A stretch of 51,932 nt of DNA from DASRVA01 sp050732935 (lineage in GTDB: Bacteria; Gemmatimonadota; Gemmatimonadetes; JACCXV01; JAHWKZ01): assembly GCA_050732935.1 (NCBI GenBank), contig JBOHRW010000007.1:1-51932 (forward strand), written 5' to 3'. The position numbers and the translations under genes are program-made. The notes under the pieces are model-generated. The model did no database searches. It saw nothing but the letters and a program-made list of their open reading frames with translations, and was not told where the DNA came from. Below are positions 15,280 to 23,723 of the stretch, piece after piece (position 1 is the stretch's first letter; each line of letters starts with the position of its first letter).

Positions 15280-15429
15280 CTACACTGCGCGCCGGCCGGA
15301 CACGAGCTGCCAGATGATGACGATCACGGCGATGACGAGGAGGAGATGGATGAGACCTCCCGCGGCCTCGAACGCGAAAAAGCCCAGAAGCCACAGAATC
15401 AGCAGGATCACCACGATCGTCCACAGCAT
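15280..15429 (-). CDS. Small hydrophobic protein, Lmo0937-like
   Basis: This 49-residue protein (MLWTIVVILLILWLLGFFAF, EAAGGLIHLLLVIAVIVIIW, QLVSGRRAV) is two membrane helices with a Gly-rich turn, matching the widespread Lmo0937-family small membrane proteins of unknown role. AGAGAGGA precedes the ATG at 15429. It sits between fdhA and the Fe-S gene on the same strand, 163 bases from the former and 93 from the latter. It may be a bystander or a small accessory of the complex. Confidence 0.7.
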   Translation of the reverse strand: MLWTIVVILLILWLLGFFAFEAAGGLIHLLLVIAVIVIIWQLVSGRRAV

Positions 15430-15591
15430 CTCGCACCGTCCTCTCTGGGTTGGGGGCCGTACGACGCCATCCGGCGTTACACGGACTTTCCAACATCCTA
15501 TCGAAGGCGGACCCTCGAGGGTGTAAGAGTCATGACATCGAGGCATGATGGCACGTGTCGGCATGCCGAGTCGGCAGGGCGGTCGTCAGTG

Positions 15592-18500
15592 TCATGAGGC
15601 CTTCCCCTCCTGGCCGAGACCGCCCGACTCGACGCGCGGTCGGGCGTCGGGACCCCCGTCCGCCTCCACCGCCGCGACGTCGCCGCCCAGGGTTCGCTCG
15701 AGCCAGTCGTCCAACTCCTCGTCGGGTGGACGCCGTCCGGGGATCACCGCGCAGACGAGAGCCTTCGACTCGTGGATCGTCACGTTGGGCTCCCCCGAGA
15801 GCGGGATCAGGTCGTTGACGACGTCTCCCTTGTTGGGTCCCGTCGGCCCCCAGTGGAACGGCATCGCGATCTGGTGGACCGTGCGCTCGCCGAGACGGAT
15901 GGGACGAATCCGACGGGTGACCAGCGCCCGCGCCTCGACCGCTCCGCGCAGGGTGGCGATCGTGATCCAGCCGCCGTTGGAGATCCCGAGCTCTCCGGCC
16001 AGCTCGACCGAAATCTCGGCGAAGAGCTCGGGCTGGAGCTCCACCAGATGCGAGAGCGTCCGACTCATGCCTCCTGCGGTGTGGTGCTCGGTCAGGCGGT
16101 AGGTCGTGAGGACGTGGGGGAAGCGCGGGTCGCCGGCTTCCGCGAACGGGTTGTCGGGACGCCGATACCAGCGGACGGGGGGATTGGTCTGCCGGCCGTA
16201 GAGGGGATTGCCGACGGGCGATTCGAGAGGCTCGAAGTGGGTCGGCAGCGGGCCGTCCTCGAGGCCTTCGGGCACGAAGATCCAGCCCAGGCCGTCCTCG
16301 TGGAGGACAAAGGGCGCGTCGCCGGGGTGGGCGTCCATGCCCCGCGCGCTCTCCGGGGGTCGATATCCGGGGGGCTTGGTCCGGGGGAAGTCGGGAACGT
16401 CGTGGCCGGTCCACTCGCCCGACGCGGGATCCCACCAGACGAGCTTCTTGTGCTCGCTCCACGGCCGGCCGTCGGGCTGGGCGCTGGCGCGGTTGTAGAG
16501 GATCCGCCGGTCGGAGGGCCACGCGTAGCCCCAGCCGTGGCCGTAGGGTCCCTTCGGCTCGCGCTGGTTGGCGCGGTTCACATGGTCGGGGCCGTAGACG
16601 CCCGAGTAGATCCAGCACCCGCAGGCGGTGGATCCGTCGTCGGCGAGGTCGGTGAAGCCGGTGACCTGGGCACCGTGATGGTGGCGACCGTTCCGGTCCA
16701 GCGGCCAGATCGCTCCGGGTGGATCGCCGTCGGCGCCCTCGTGATCGGACCCGCGGGCGGGATCGGTATACCAGCCGTTGATCTCGGCCAGGACCGCCAG
16801 CATGCGCGGCTCACCGTGCTCGTCCTCTGGATACCACCAGTCGAGGGCGCAAAGCGGCTCGTCCTCGGGATCGTCCGACGCCTCGGCCTTGGCCTTGAGC
16901 CGGAGCGCGAGCTGGTGGATGAACCACGCCTCGCTCCGGGCGTCCCCCGGCGGCTCGACCGCCTTCTCCCGCCACTGGAGCATGCGCTGGGTCTGGGTGA
17001 AGGCGCCCTCCTTCTCGGCGTGGCCGGCGGCCGGCATCAGGAAGACCTCGGTCGCGATCTCGTCGGTCACGAGCTCGCCCCGGCGGACCTCGGGTGAGTC
17101 GTCGCGCCAGAAGACGGCCGGCTCGATCTCGACCAGGTCGCGGACGACCAGCCACTTGAGCTTCGCCAGCGCACGTCGCTGGAGCCGCGCGTTCTGGGCG
17201 CCCACCGAAGGGTTCTGCCCCATGATGAAGAGGCCCTCGACTCTCCCGTCGGCCATCTCCGTCCAGTACGAGAAGTGGCTGTGGTCGCGCGTCACCCTGG
17301 GGAGCCAGCCATAGCCCCATTCGTTGCCGGCGCTCGCGCGCTGGCCGTAGTACGACTTCAGGAGGCTCACCATGTAGGCCGGCGTGTGGTGCCACAAGCC
17401 CGTCTCGCGGCGATGGTTCTCGAGGTAGCCGGCCAGCGTCGCCTCACCGCGGCCGGCGCGCGGCATCTTGAGGTAGCCCGGCAGGATGTCGAAGAGGGTC
17501 GGGATGTCGGTCGAGCCCTGGATGGAGGCGTGGCCCCTGAGCGCCAGGATCCCGCCCCCCGGGCGTCCGATGTTGCCGAGCAGGAGCTGCAGGATAGCCG
17601 CCGTGCGGATGATCTGGACTCCCTTCGAGTGCTGGGTCCAGCCGACCGCGTAGCAGATGGCCGCGGTCCGCTCCGGGCCGGATGCATCGGTGAGCGCCTT
17701 CGCCACCTGGTGGAAGAGGTCGGGCGGGATCCCCGCCACCTGCTCCACCATCTCCGGCGTGTAGCGGGCGAAGTGGCGCTTCAGGACCTGGAACACGCAG
17801 CGCGGATGCTGGAGCGTCGGATCCTTCCGCGGACGGCCCAGGTCGTCGCCCTCGTAGCGCCAGGTCGCGTCGTCGTACGAGCTGGTCTCCGGGTTCCAGC
17901 CCGAGAAGAGGCCTTCGGGGAGAGCGCCGGCGCCGTCGGGGGCCTCGGGGCCGGGACCGTCCGCGTCGAGGCCATCCGGGCCGGGGCTGCCGCCGGAGCG
18001 GCCCGCTGAATCCTCCGTGTCGCGGAAGTCCTTGCGCAGGATGACGGGCGCGTTGGTATAGGGGACGACGTACTCGCGAAACTCGAGTTCGTTCTCGATC
18101 ACGTGCCGGACGAGCCCGCCCAGAAACGCCAGGTCTCCGCCGGCGCGGATCGGGACCCAGAGGTCCGCGAGCGCGCTCGTCCGCGAGAAGCGGGGATCGA
18201 CATGGATCACCGTGGCGCCCCGCTCTTTCGCCTTCACCACCCAGCGGAAGCCGACCGGATGCGCCTCGGCCATGGAAGAGCCCTCGATCAGGATGCAGTC
18301 GGCGTTGGCCAGGTCCTGCTGCGCCGTCGTCGCCCCGCCCCGACCGAAGGAGGTACCCAGACCGGGCACCGTGCTGCTATGTCATATGCGGGCCTGGTTG
18401 GAGACGGCCACCATCCCGAGGCCGACCGTGAAGAGCTTCTTGATGAGGTAGTTCTCCTCGTTGTCGAGCGTGGCGCCGCCCAGGTGCGCGATCGCGGTCG

Positions 18501-19017
18501 TGTGGTGGATGGGCTCGTCGGGATCGAGGTCCGCGCGGGGGATGTCGCGGTCGCCGGGCTCGGTCGCGCGGACGGGCTCGCCGTGCGCCTCCAGTTCGGC
18601 GGCGGTCCGGACGAAGCTCCGTTTGCGGGATTCCCACACCAGGTCGGCGATCCGGTCCATCGCCTCGTCGAGGCCGATCGTGGTCCACTCGGTAGCGTGG
18701 GGAGCGCGATGGAGGACCTTCGTAAGCCGGCCCGGATGGGTCAGCAGCTCGTACGACGCCGAGCCCTTGGGGCAGAGGGTGCCCTGATTGATCGGGCTCT
18801 CCGGGTCGCCCTCGATGGCGAGGAGCTTGTTGCCTTTGTGATGGACAAGCTGCCCGCAGCCGACCCCGCAGTAGGGGCAGACCGAGCGCGCGACCTGGGC
18901 GCCCTGGGTGCGCGCGCCGATCGCGCGGGTATGCTCCGACATCGCCTCGGGGCCGGTGCCGTCGGCGCGGTCCCGGATCTGGCGGAGGAGAGGCCAGCGG
19001 TCGAGGAGGCCGAGCAT
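15592..19017 (-). CDS. fdhA: Formate dehydrogenase catalytic subunit, selenoprotein
   Basis: This 1141-residue Mo/W-bis-MGD enzyme oxidises formate to CO2. The N-terminal [4Fe-4S] motif is CPYCGVGCG (Cys47, 50, 54, with Cys in GTLCPKGSASYE). An in-frame TGA at 18384-18382, codon 212, lies in ENYLIKKLF...NQARI-U-HSSTVPGLG, where family members have selenocysteine or cysteine bound to the metal. Downstream come GRGGATTAQQDLANADCILI, the HASIQGSTDIPTLFDILPGY signature and a C-terminal molybdopterin-dinucleotide domain (RFPHVLTTYRLTEHHTAGGM). Reading past the TGA gives one continuous protein. The start at 19017 (LLDRWPLLRQIRD) agrees with FDH-N-type homologues. It heads an operon with the Fe-S and NrfD subunits; a Crp/Fnr gene lies upstream in the opposite direction. 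Confidence 0.92.
18352..18384 (-). promoter_or_regulatory. UGA codon and bacterial SECIS hairpin in fdhA
   Basis: In the mRNA, UGA (18384-18382) is followed by 11 bases, then GGUGCCC (18370-18364), a GGUCU loop (18363-18359) and GGGUACC (18358-18352). The 7-bp stem has one G-U pair. The GGUCU loop starts 18 bases after the UGA, as in the E. coli fdhF SECIS element recognised by SelB. This supports selenocysteine insertion rather than termination. Confidence 0.85.
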
Positions 19018-19083
19018 GGGATGACTATGTACGACGGTCGGCTCGCGGCGGCCAGTCCGCGACGTCCTACGACTGATCGATCT

Positions 19084-19290
19084 TCATGAGACGAGGACCG
19101 GTTCTACACGCTCCGCCTCCCGGAGCGCTCGCCTGTCGTGCTCCACTTCCCACCGGTCGTACCGGGTCTGCATGTTCATCCAAAGCTCGGTGCCGTTTCC
19201 GAAGAAGCGACCGAGCTTGAGGGCCATTTCGGGACTGACGCTTCGATTCTCGTTCACCAGCTGACTCAAGGTCGACTCCTCTTGCTTCAG
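19084..19290 (-). pseudogene. HigA-type antitoxin remnant
   Basis: The C-terminal two-thirds of an XRE/HigA antitoxin is visible: STLSQLVNENRSVSPEMALK, LGRFFGNGTELWMNMQTRYD and RWEVEHDRRALREAE. The N-terminal start and first helices (normally HPGEVLxEEFL) are missing, and the upstream frame decays into unrelated sequence. No HigB toxin is adjacent. It lies between the fdhA start and the Crp/Fnr gene, a leftover of a lost toxin-antitoxin insertion. The region 19291-19567 beyond it holds no recognisable gene. Confidence 0.7.
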
Positions 19291-19567
19291 GAAAGCTCTA
19301 ACTAAACGATCAGGTTTGAGCAGAAGGTTTGGTCGATCCAGCGGGTGGGCCACGGTTGATCGGCAGCGCACCCGGTTCGGCGTCTACTGGCGTACACACC
19401 CTGTCCACCGTATCGAACGCCAGGCGGGGTATCGATCCCTCGGGCTCTTCCGGGAGAAGAGTGCCAAAGGTATCCACTTAGCTGGTCCCTTCGGCGCTGG
19501 TCCACAGCTTGCCTTCTAATGGGGCCGAGGTTTCCAAGTCGAAACCAAGCTGAAGGGAGTCCCCCAT

Positions 19568-20287
19568 ATGATCCTATCAAAGGAACTCACGGCGTTTGGT
19601 CGGATGTCCGATGATCTAGCCCCTCCCGCCCGCGACCGCCTGGCCGGCGTCGCCCGTGAGGTCCACTTCAGCCCCGGGCAGCGCATGGTGAGCTGCCTCG
19701 AGAGCCCGCGCACGCTCTACATCGTCCAGGACGGCCTGGCCAAGATGGTCGGGATCTCGGAGGACGGGCGGGAGCGCATCCTGCATCTCTTCCGTCCCGG
19801 CGAGCTGACCGGATGGGTCGCCCTGGAGAAGCAGTCCGAGGCCGGATGCGACGTCATCGCCATCTCGCCGGTGCGGGCCCTGGCGATCGATCGCCGGGAT
19901 CTGCTGGCGGTGGGTCGCGGCGAGCCATCGGTGCTCCTTGCCGTGGCCCGCGAGGTGTCGCGTCTGTTCTCAACCATGGCGGACTGGATGCTGGCCCTGG
20001 TCAGCGCCGAGGTTCCGCAGCGGCTGAGCCGCCTCCTTCTCGAGCTGGCGGAAGATCGCACGGGGCTGCGGGTCGGGTTCGTTCCGCTCGCGCACCCGCT
20101 CACCCACGAGCAGATGGCACAGGCGGTGGGCGCCAGCCGCCCGCACGTGTCCAGCGTCCTCCGGGATCTGGAGGAGGCGGGTGCGGTTCTGAGGGGTCGC
20201 GGTCGCGACCTGCGGGTAGCGCCGGCCCGGCTGGCCGAGCTCCTCGGCTCGCCGATGGCGGAAGAGCGTCTCGTCGCCGCCGCGTAG
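19568..20287 (+). CDS. Crp/Fnr-family transcriptional regulator
   Basis: This 239-residue protein has an N-terminal cyclic-nucleotide-binding-like beta roll (LYIVQDGLAKMVGISEDGRE, RILHLFRPGELTGWVALE), a long dimer helix and a C-terminal winged helix (LTHEQMAQAVGASRPHVSSV, LRDLEEAGAVLRGRG). The N-terminal Cys cluster of Fnr is absent, so it is not an Fe-S oxygen sensor; the ligand is unknown. AAGGGAG precedes the ATG. It lies upstream of and opposite to the formate dehydrogenase operon, which it could plausibly regulate. Confidence 0.85.
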   Translation: MILSKELTAFGRMSDDLAPPARDRLAGVAREVHFSPGQRMVSCLESPRTLYIVQDGLAKMVGISEDGRERILHLFRPGELTGWVALEKQSEAGCDVIAISPVRALAIDRRDLLAVGRGEPSVLLAVAREVSRLFSTMADWMLALVSAEVPQRLSRLLLELAEDRTGLRVGFVPLAHPLTHEQMAQAVGASRPHVSSVLRDLEEAGAVLRGRGRDLRVAPARLAELLGSPMAEERLVAAA

Positions 20288-20315
20288 CGTCTCCGAAACC
20301 TCCCGCTTCTTTACA

Positions 20316-20360
20316 CGAAACAGCCGCCGTCCTGGCTTCGGCCGGTCGGCGGCTGTTTCG
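20316..20360. terminator. Bidirectional hairpin after the Crp/Fnr gene
   Basis: cgaaacagccgccg (20316-20329) and cggcggctgtttcg (20347-20360) form a perfect 14-bp stem. The loop folds further as GGC-TTCG-GCC, a stable UUCG tetraloop. It lies 28 bases after the regulator stop, between genes that converge, and could serve both strands. There is no T-run. Confidence 0.6.
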
Positions 20361-20401
20361 ACAGGGGCCCACCTCCGGAGCCCTCCACTCGTGCGCTAAA
20401 C

Positions 20402-20430
20402 GGGCGCCCCCGTCCGGGGCTGCGCCCTTT
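20402..20430 (+). terminator. GC-rich hairpin in the convergent gap
   Basis: gggcgc at 20402-20407 pairs with gcgccc at 20422-20427, with an inner cccc/gggg stem, and is followed by TTT. A second possible terminator between the Crp/Fnr gene and the SLC13 gene. The remaining bases 20431-20536 hold nothing recognisable. Confidence 0.4.
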
Positions 20431-20536
20431 GCTCGTCCGCAAGAGGCGGGTAACGTGATCTTCAATACACTTGACGGCGGCCTCGGATTGCTTCTTGCGC
20501 TGTGGGGAGGAGGGTGGATCGGAGCACCGGCGCCGT

Positions 20537-22312
20537 CTACGACGGCCAGAAGATGGGAATGAAGATCGTGGCGGTGGCGAGAAGCAGCAGCGCGAGCGGT
20601 GCGCCGACGCGCGGATAGTCCGAGAACTTGTAGCCGCCCGGCCCGTAGATCAGCGTGTTGGTCTGATATCCGATGGGGGTCATGAAGTCGGCCGACGCGC
20701 CGAACATGACCGCCACGAGGAGGGCGTAGGGGTTCATGCCGAGATCCTGCGCGGTGACGATCGCGATCGGGGTGAGGACGACCGCCGTCGCGTTGTTGGA
20801 CATGATCGAGGTCAAGACCGAGGTCATGACGTAGAACGCCGCCACCACGGCTCTCGGACCCAGGGGACCGAAGATCTCGCCCACGATGTGCCCGAGCCAG
20901 GCCGCCGCCCCCGTCTTGTCCATCGCCAGCCCGAGAGGGATCACCCCCGCCAGCAGGAACACGACCATCCAGTCCATCTCCTCGTACATCTCCTCCAGCG
21001 TCACGCAGCGGGTGAAGATCATGAGCACGACGCCGGCCAGCGCGGCGGTGAGGATCGGAACGACCTGCAGGCCCGCGACGACGACGACCCCCAGCAGGAT
21101 GAGGACCGACACCAAAGCCCGCGGGCGGGAGGCGAGCGGACGATCGACCTCCGCCAGCAGCACGAACCCCGGCGTCTCGGCCAGCACCTGGAGAGCCGGT
21201 GTCTCGCCGTGAACCAGCAGCAGATCCCCGGGCTCGATACGCTCCAGAGCCAGCCGTTCGCGGAGAGTCCGGCCCTGATGCTGGACGGCGAGAACCGTGG
21301 TATCGTAGCGCTGCTGGAACCGGATGTCCTTGAGCGTCCGCCCCGCGAGCGGCGAGCTCGGGGTGACCAGAACCTCCGCCAGGCGGGCCTGGGCCGAGCT
21401 CAGCTCCCGCGCCACGTTGCCCAGATGGGCCAGGGTCGCCAGCTTCTCGCTCTGGGCGAGCTCGAGGAGGTCGGTTGGGCTGCCCTGCGCGTACAACAGG
21501 TCGCCGACCCGCAGTCGGCGGTTGACAGGACCCCAGATCGTTCGATCGTCCCGGTGCAGCCCGATCACCGAGACTCCGTAGCGCTCCCCCCACTTCAGCT
21601 CGGTGAACGTCTTCCCGATCCCTGATGTAGCCTCCGTGACCGACAGCTCGGTCACGAACTCGCGCACCGCGTACTTCCCGGACAGATCCGCCTCTCCCCG
21701 CCGGCGCGGCATGAGCGCCCGGCCGACGGTGAACAGGTAGAGGAATCCGACTCCGAGGTAGATCAGGCCGAGCGGGGAGATCGAGAACATCGTGAGCTCG
21801 TCGAAGCCTCGGTCCCGGGCCATCCCGTAGACGACGAGATTGGTCGATGTCCCGATCAGCGTGACCGTTCCGCCCAGGATCGCCGAGAACGAGAGGGGCA
21901 TCAGGTAGAGCGAGGGCGGCTTGTTGGCCTCGTGGGCCATCGCCAGGAAGACCGGCAGGAAGATGACGACCACTGCCGTGTTGTTGAGGAAGGGCGAGAT
22001 CCCGGCGGCGATCGCGCTCAGGAGAACCAGTCGAGCATAAGGGCCGCCCAGCCGTCCGGAGCGCGCCCAGCGGCCGATCTCGGCGACCGCCCCCGTCTTC
22101 ATGAGCCCCAGCGAGAGGACCAGCATCGCGGCGACCGTGACGGTGGCCTCGTGGCTCAGGCCCACGATCGCTTCCCCGGGGGTCAGGATCCCGGCCAGGA
22201 GGAGGACGACGGGGATGGTCAGGGCGACCTGGTCGACGGAGTAGCGCTCGGTGATGAACAGCACGAGCGCACCCGCCACGACCGCGAAGACGAAGGCGAT
22301 CTCCCAGGTCAC
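20537..22312 (-). CDS. SLC13-family permease with two RCK_C (TrkA-C) domains
   Basis: This 591-residue inner-membrane transporter has two membrane halves flanking a cytoplasmic region at about residues 210-390 with two TrkA-C repeats (YGVSVIGLHRDDRTIWGP and YDTTVLAVQHQGRTLRERL, each followed by a GDLL motif). The helical hairpin signatures SPFLNNTAVVVIFLPV, GTSTNLVVYG, MSNNATAVVLTPIA and GYQTNTLIYGPGGYKF are those of the divalent anion:Na+ symporter superfamily. Substrates in this group include sulfate and dicarboxylates; which one applies cannot be told. It stands alone, convergent with the Crp/Fnr gene. Confidence 0.88.
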   Translation of the reverse strand: MTWEIAFVFAVVAGALVLFITERYSVDQVALTIPVVLLLAGILTPGEAIVGLSHEATVTVAAMLVLSLGLMKTGAVAEIGRWARSGRLGGPYARLVLLSAIAAGISPFLNNTAVVVIFLPVFLAMAHEANKPPSLYLMPLSFSAILGGTVTLIGTSTNLVVYGMARDRGFDELTMFSISPLGLIYLGVGFLYLFTVGRALMPRRRGEADLSGKYAVREFVTELSVTEATSGIGKTFTELKWGERYGVSVIGLHRDDRTIWGPVNRRLRVGDLLYAQGSPTDLLELAQSEKLATLAHLGNVARELSSAQARLAEVLVTPSSPLAGRTLKDIRFQQRYDTTVLAVQHQGRTLRERLALERIEPGDLLLVHGETPALQVLAETPGFVLLAEVDRPLASRPRALVSVLILLGVVVVAGLQVVPILTAALAGVVLMIFTRCVTLEEMYEEMDWMVVFLLAGVIPLGLAMDKTGAAAWLGHIVGEIFGPLGPRAVVAAFYVMTSVLTSIMSNNATAVVLTPIAIVTAQDLGMNPYALLVAVMFGASADFMTPIGYQTNTLIYGPGGYKFSDYPRVGAPLALLLLATATIFIPIFWPS

Positions 22313-22357
22313 CGGCCCAAACTAGCCGGACCTCGCGAAGCGCGGCGAGTCTGCCCC

Positions 22358-22460
22358 TACAGCTGGAAGGTCGCCAGCTCGTCGAGGTAAGCGTCGCTGG
22401 ACAGGCCGCTGAAGCGGAGACCCCAGCGATTCCGATCCTTCCCGCGGCTTGAAAGCTCCC
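22358..22460 (-). other. Possible decayed coding remnant upstream of the SLC13 gene
   Basis: One minus-strand frame reads RNRWGLRFSGLSSDAYLDEL then ATFQL and stops at TAG 22360-22358. It has a protein-like composition, but a stop codon lies a few codons upstream of the readable part and no start is present. It may be the tail of a lost gene. The rest of the divergent gap 22313-22499 holds the ribosome site of the gene at 22500 and nothing else clear. Confidence 0.2.
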
Positions 22461-22499
22461 GGGGAACGGCCTAGCCTGAGGCGCCGAAGGGAGGGCTCC

Positions 22500-23438
22500 A
22501 TGCCGGACCCCGACGATCTCAACGGGCAGGGCTTCGAGACCGGGCATCCCGTTCCGGGCTTCCCCGTTCGCTTCCGATGGCAGACGGGCACCTGGTTCGA
22601 GCTCTTCGAGCGCCAGGTCGCGCTTCTCGAGCGTGACATCGCCCGCGCCCGGGCGGAGGACAACGTCATGGTCTTCCTCAGCACCCCGCTCAGCGGCCGC
22701 GGGGGAGGCCACTTCGCCACCAACGTCGAGATCGCCGATCATACCGCCCGGATGATCATGGAGCGCTGGGGCCACCGCTTCTGGGTGCTGAACCCCGGTC
22801 GTTACCAGATGGAGTCCAAGGAGGGGACGGGGCTGATGCACCTCCACGCCGCCGATCTCTCCCGCGAGACGGGCCGCGAGATCGACATCGACGAGCTGTT
22901 CCGGGCTTCGCCTCCCACTGGCGGCGACTACATGCGGATGTGGACGCGGATACTGGTCGAGGACGGGCTCGAGAACATCGGTCGGCGGTGGGACGCTTTC
23001 TACTTCATGGGTCCGAGCGACGTGCGCGACTTCTTCACCGAGGGCGGGTCGCGGACGTTGACCGCCGGAGTCGAGGAGTACTTCGCCCGCAAGCTCACCA
23101 TGAACCGGGAATTCGAGGCCTATTTCGAGCCGCCGTTCCACGACGCCGGCGGGAGCCTGCTGACAGGCGGGCGGGAGCGCGAGGAATGGCAGCTACGGCG
23201 GGACGCGTTCTTCCGCTACTACACGGTCCGCGCCGGGGTGAACTTCAGTCTCGGCAGCCACGACGAGTGGAACATCTGGCGGTTGCTGAACGAAAGACGG
23301 CGGGGGTCTTCACGGCAGGGCGTCAGTGACCAGATCGCGGGCTTCTTCGAGGACGCCCAGCTCGACCCCGCGTCGTTCGTCACCCCGACCGCCGCGGGCT
23401 ATCAGATAACCTCCCCGGAAGACGATCTCCCGAGCTGA
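22500..23438 (+). CDS. Conserved hypothetical protein
   Basis: I do not recognise this 312-residue protein. It is soluble, without signal peptide or membrane helices. Residues 50-75 (NVMVFLSTPLSGRGGGHFAT, NVEIADHTARMIM) look like a first beta strand followed by a phosphate- or sugar-binding loop, reminiscent of nucleoside 2-deoxyribosyltransferase folds, though the rest does not fit clearly. Aromatic- and acid-rich segments (GGDYMRMWTRILVEDGLENI, WDAFYFMGPSDVRDFF) look conserved and enzyme-like. ATG at 22500 is preceded by AAGGGAGGG. A sigma-like role or regulator is not indicated. It is a single-gene unit, divergent from SLC13. Confidence 0.6.
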   Translation: MPDPDDLNGQGFETGHPVPGFPVRFRWQTGTWFELFERQVALLERDIARARAEDNVMVFLSTPLSGRGGGHFATNVEIADHTARMIMERWGHRFWVLNPGRYQMESKEGTGLMHLHAADLSRETGREIDIDELFRASPPTGGDYMRMWTRILVEDGLENIGRRWDAFYFMGPSDVRDFFTEGGSRTLTAGVEEYFARKLTMNREFEAYFEPPFHDAGGSLLTGGREREEWQLRRDAFFRYYTVRAGVNFSLGSHDEWNIWRLLNERRRGSSRQGVSDQIAGFFEDAQLDPASFVTPTAAGYQITSPEDDLPS

Positions 23439-23555
23439 CGGCGCTCCAGATCGAGCTTGAGGCGCGCATGCAAGTATGGAACGCGCCAAACGGCGCGCGC
23501 GGATGGGCGAGGTCGAGCGCAACGAAAAGATCGCCCATCCTCAGCGCCCGAAAAC

Positions 23556-23668
23556 AAAAAAGGCGGGGGGCGACGCTCGTATGTATGGGCGCGCGCGTCG
23601 CCAGCCCCGCACGGGTGAGAGCGGCATGGTCTCCTGACCGCTCCGCACCCCTTGTACCTTTCATTATA
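23556..23668 (-). ncRNA. Candidate small RNA with promoter and terminator
   Basis: On the minus strand an extended -10 box TGC-TATAAT (TATAAT at 23668-23663) is followed by a structured stretch of about 100 bases. The first hairpin pairs 23650-23646 and 23643-23638 with 23613-23617 and 23619-23624 around a 13-base loop. The second pairs 23602-23595 with 23576-23569 and is followed by a T-run (23561-23556). No protein-coding gene follows on that strand. No -35 box is clear. It matches no RNA family I can name; the same hairpin could merely terminate the plus-strand gene ending at 23438. Confidence 0.4.
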
Positions 23669-23686
23669 GCACAAATCCCCCGAACC

Positions 23687-23694
23687 GGTAGAGG
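23687..23694. repeat. Target-site duplication, left copy
   Basis: ggtagagg (23687-23694) directly abuts the left end of the transposon. The same 8 bases abut its right end at 28218-28225. An 8-bp duplication is within the range expected for IS1-family insertion. Confidence 0.85.
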
Positions 23695-23713
23695 GGTAGT
23701 GTCCTAATTTGAA
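23695..23713 (+). repeat. Left terminal inverted repeat
   Basis: 19 bases, GGTAGTGTCCTAATTTGAA, identical to the complement of 28199-28217. It begins with GG, as IS1-family ends do. The transposase stop codon lies 11 bases inside it. Confidence 0.88.
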
Positions 23714-23723
23714 TCCCACGCCC

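Noticed and set aside
18370..18384. The in-frame TGA in fdhA read as a nonsense mutation or split gene
   Set aside because: Its position at the catalytic residue and the SECIS hairpin with correct spacing explain it as selenocysteine.
19302..19567. Open frames on both strands between the HigA remnant and the Crp/Fnr gene
   Set aside because: Their translations are not protein-like and they lack ribosome sites.
20100..23141. A 1013-codon open frame on the minus strand across the SLC13 gene and neighbours
   Set aside because: It is an antisense or out-of-frame shadow produced by high GC; its translation is low-complexity Arg/Gly/Pro sequence, while the SLC13 frame has clear transporter motifs.
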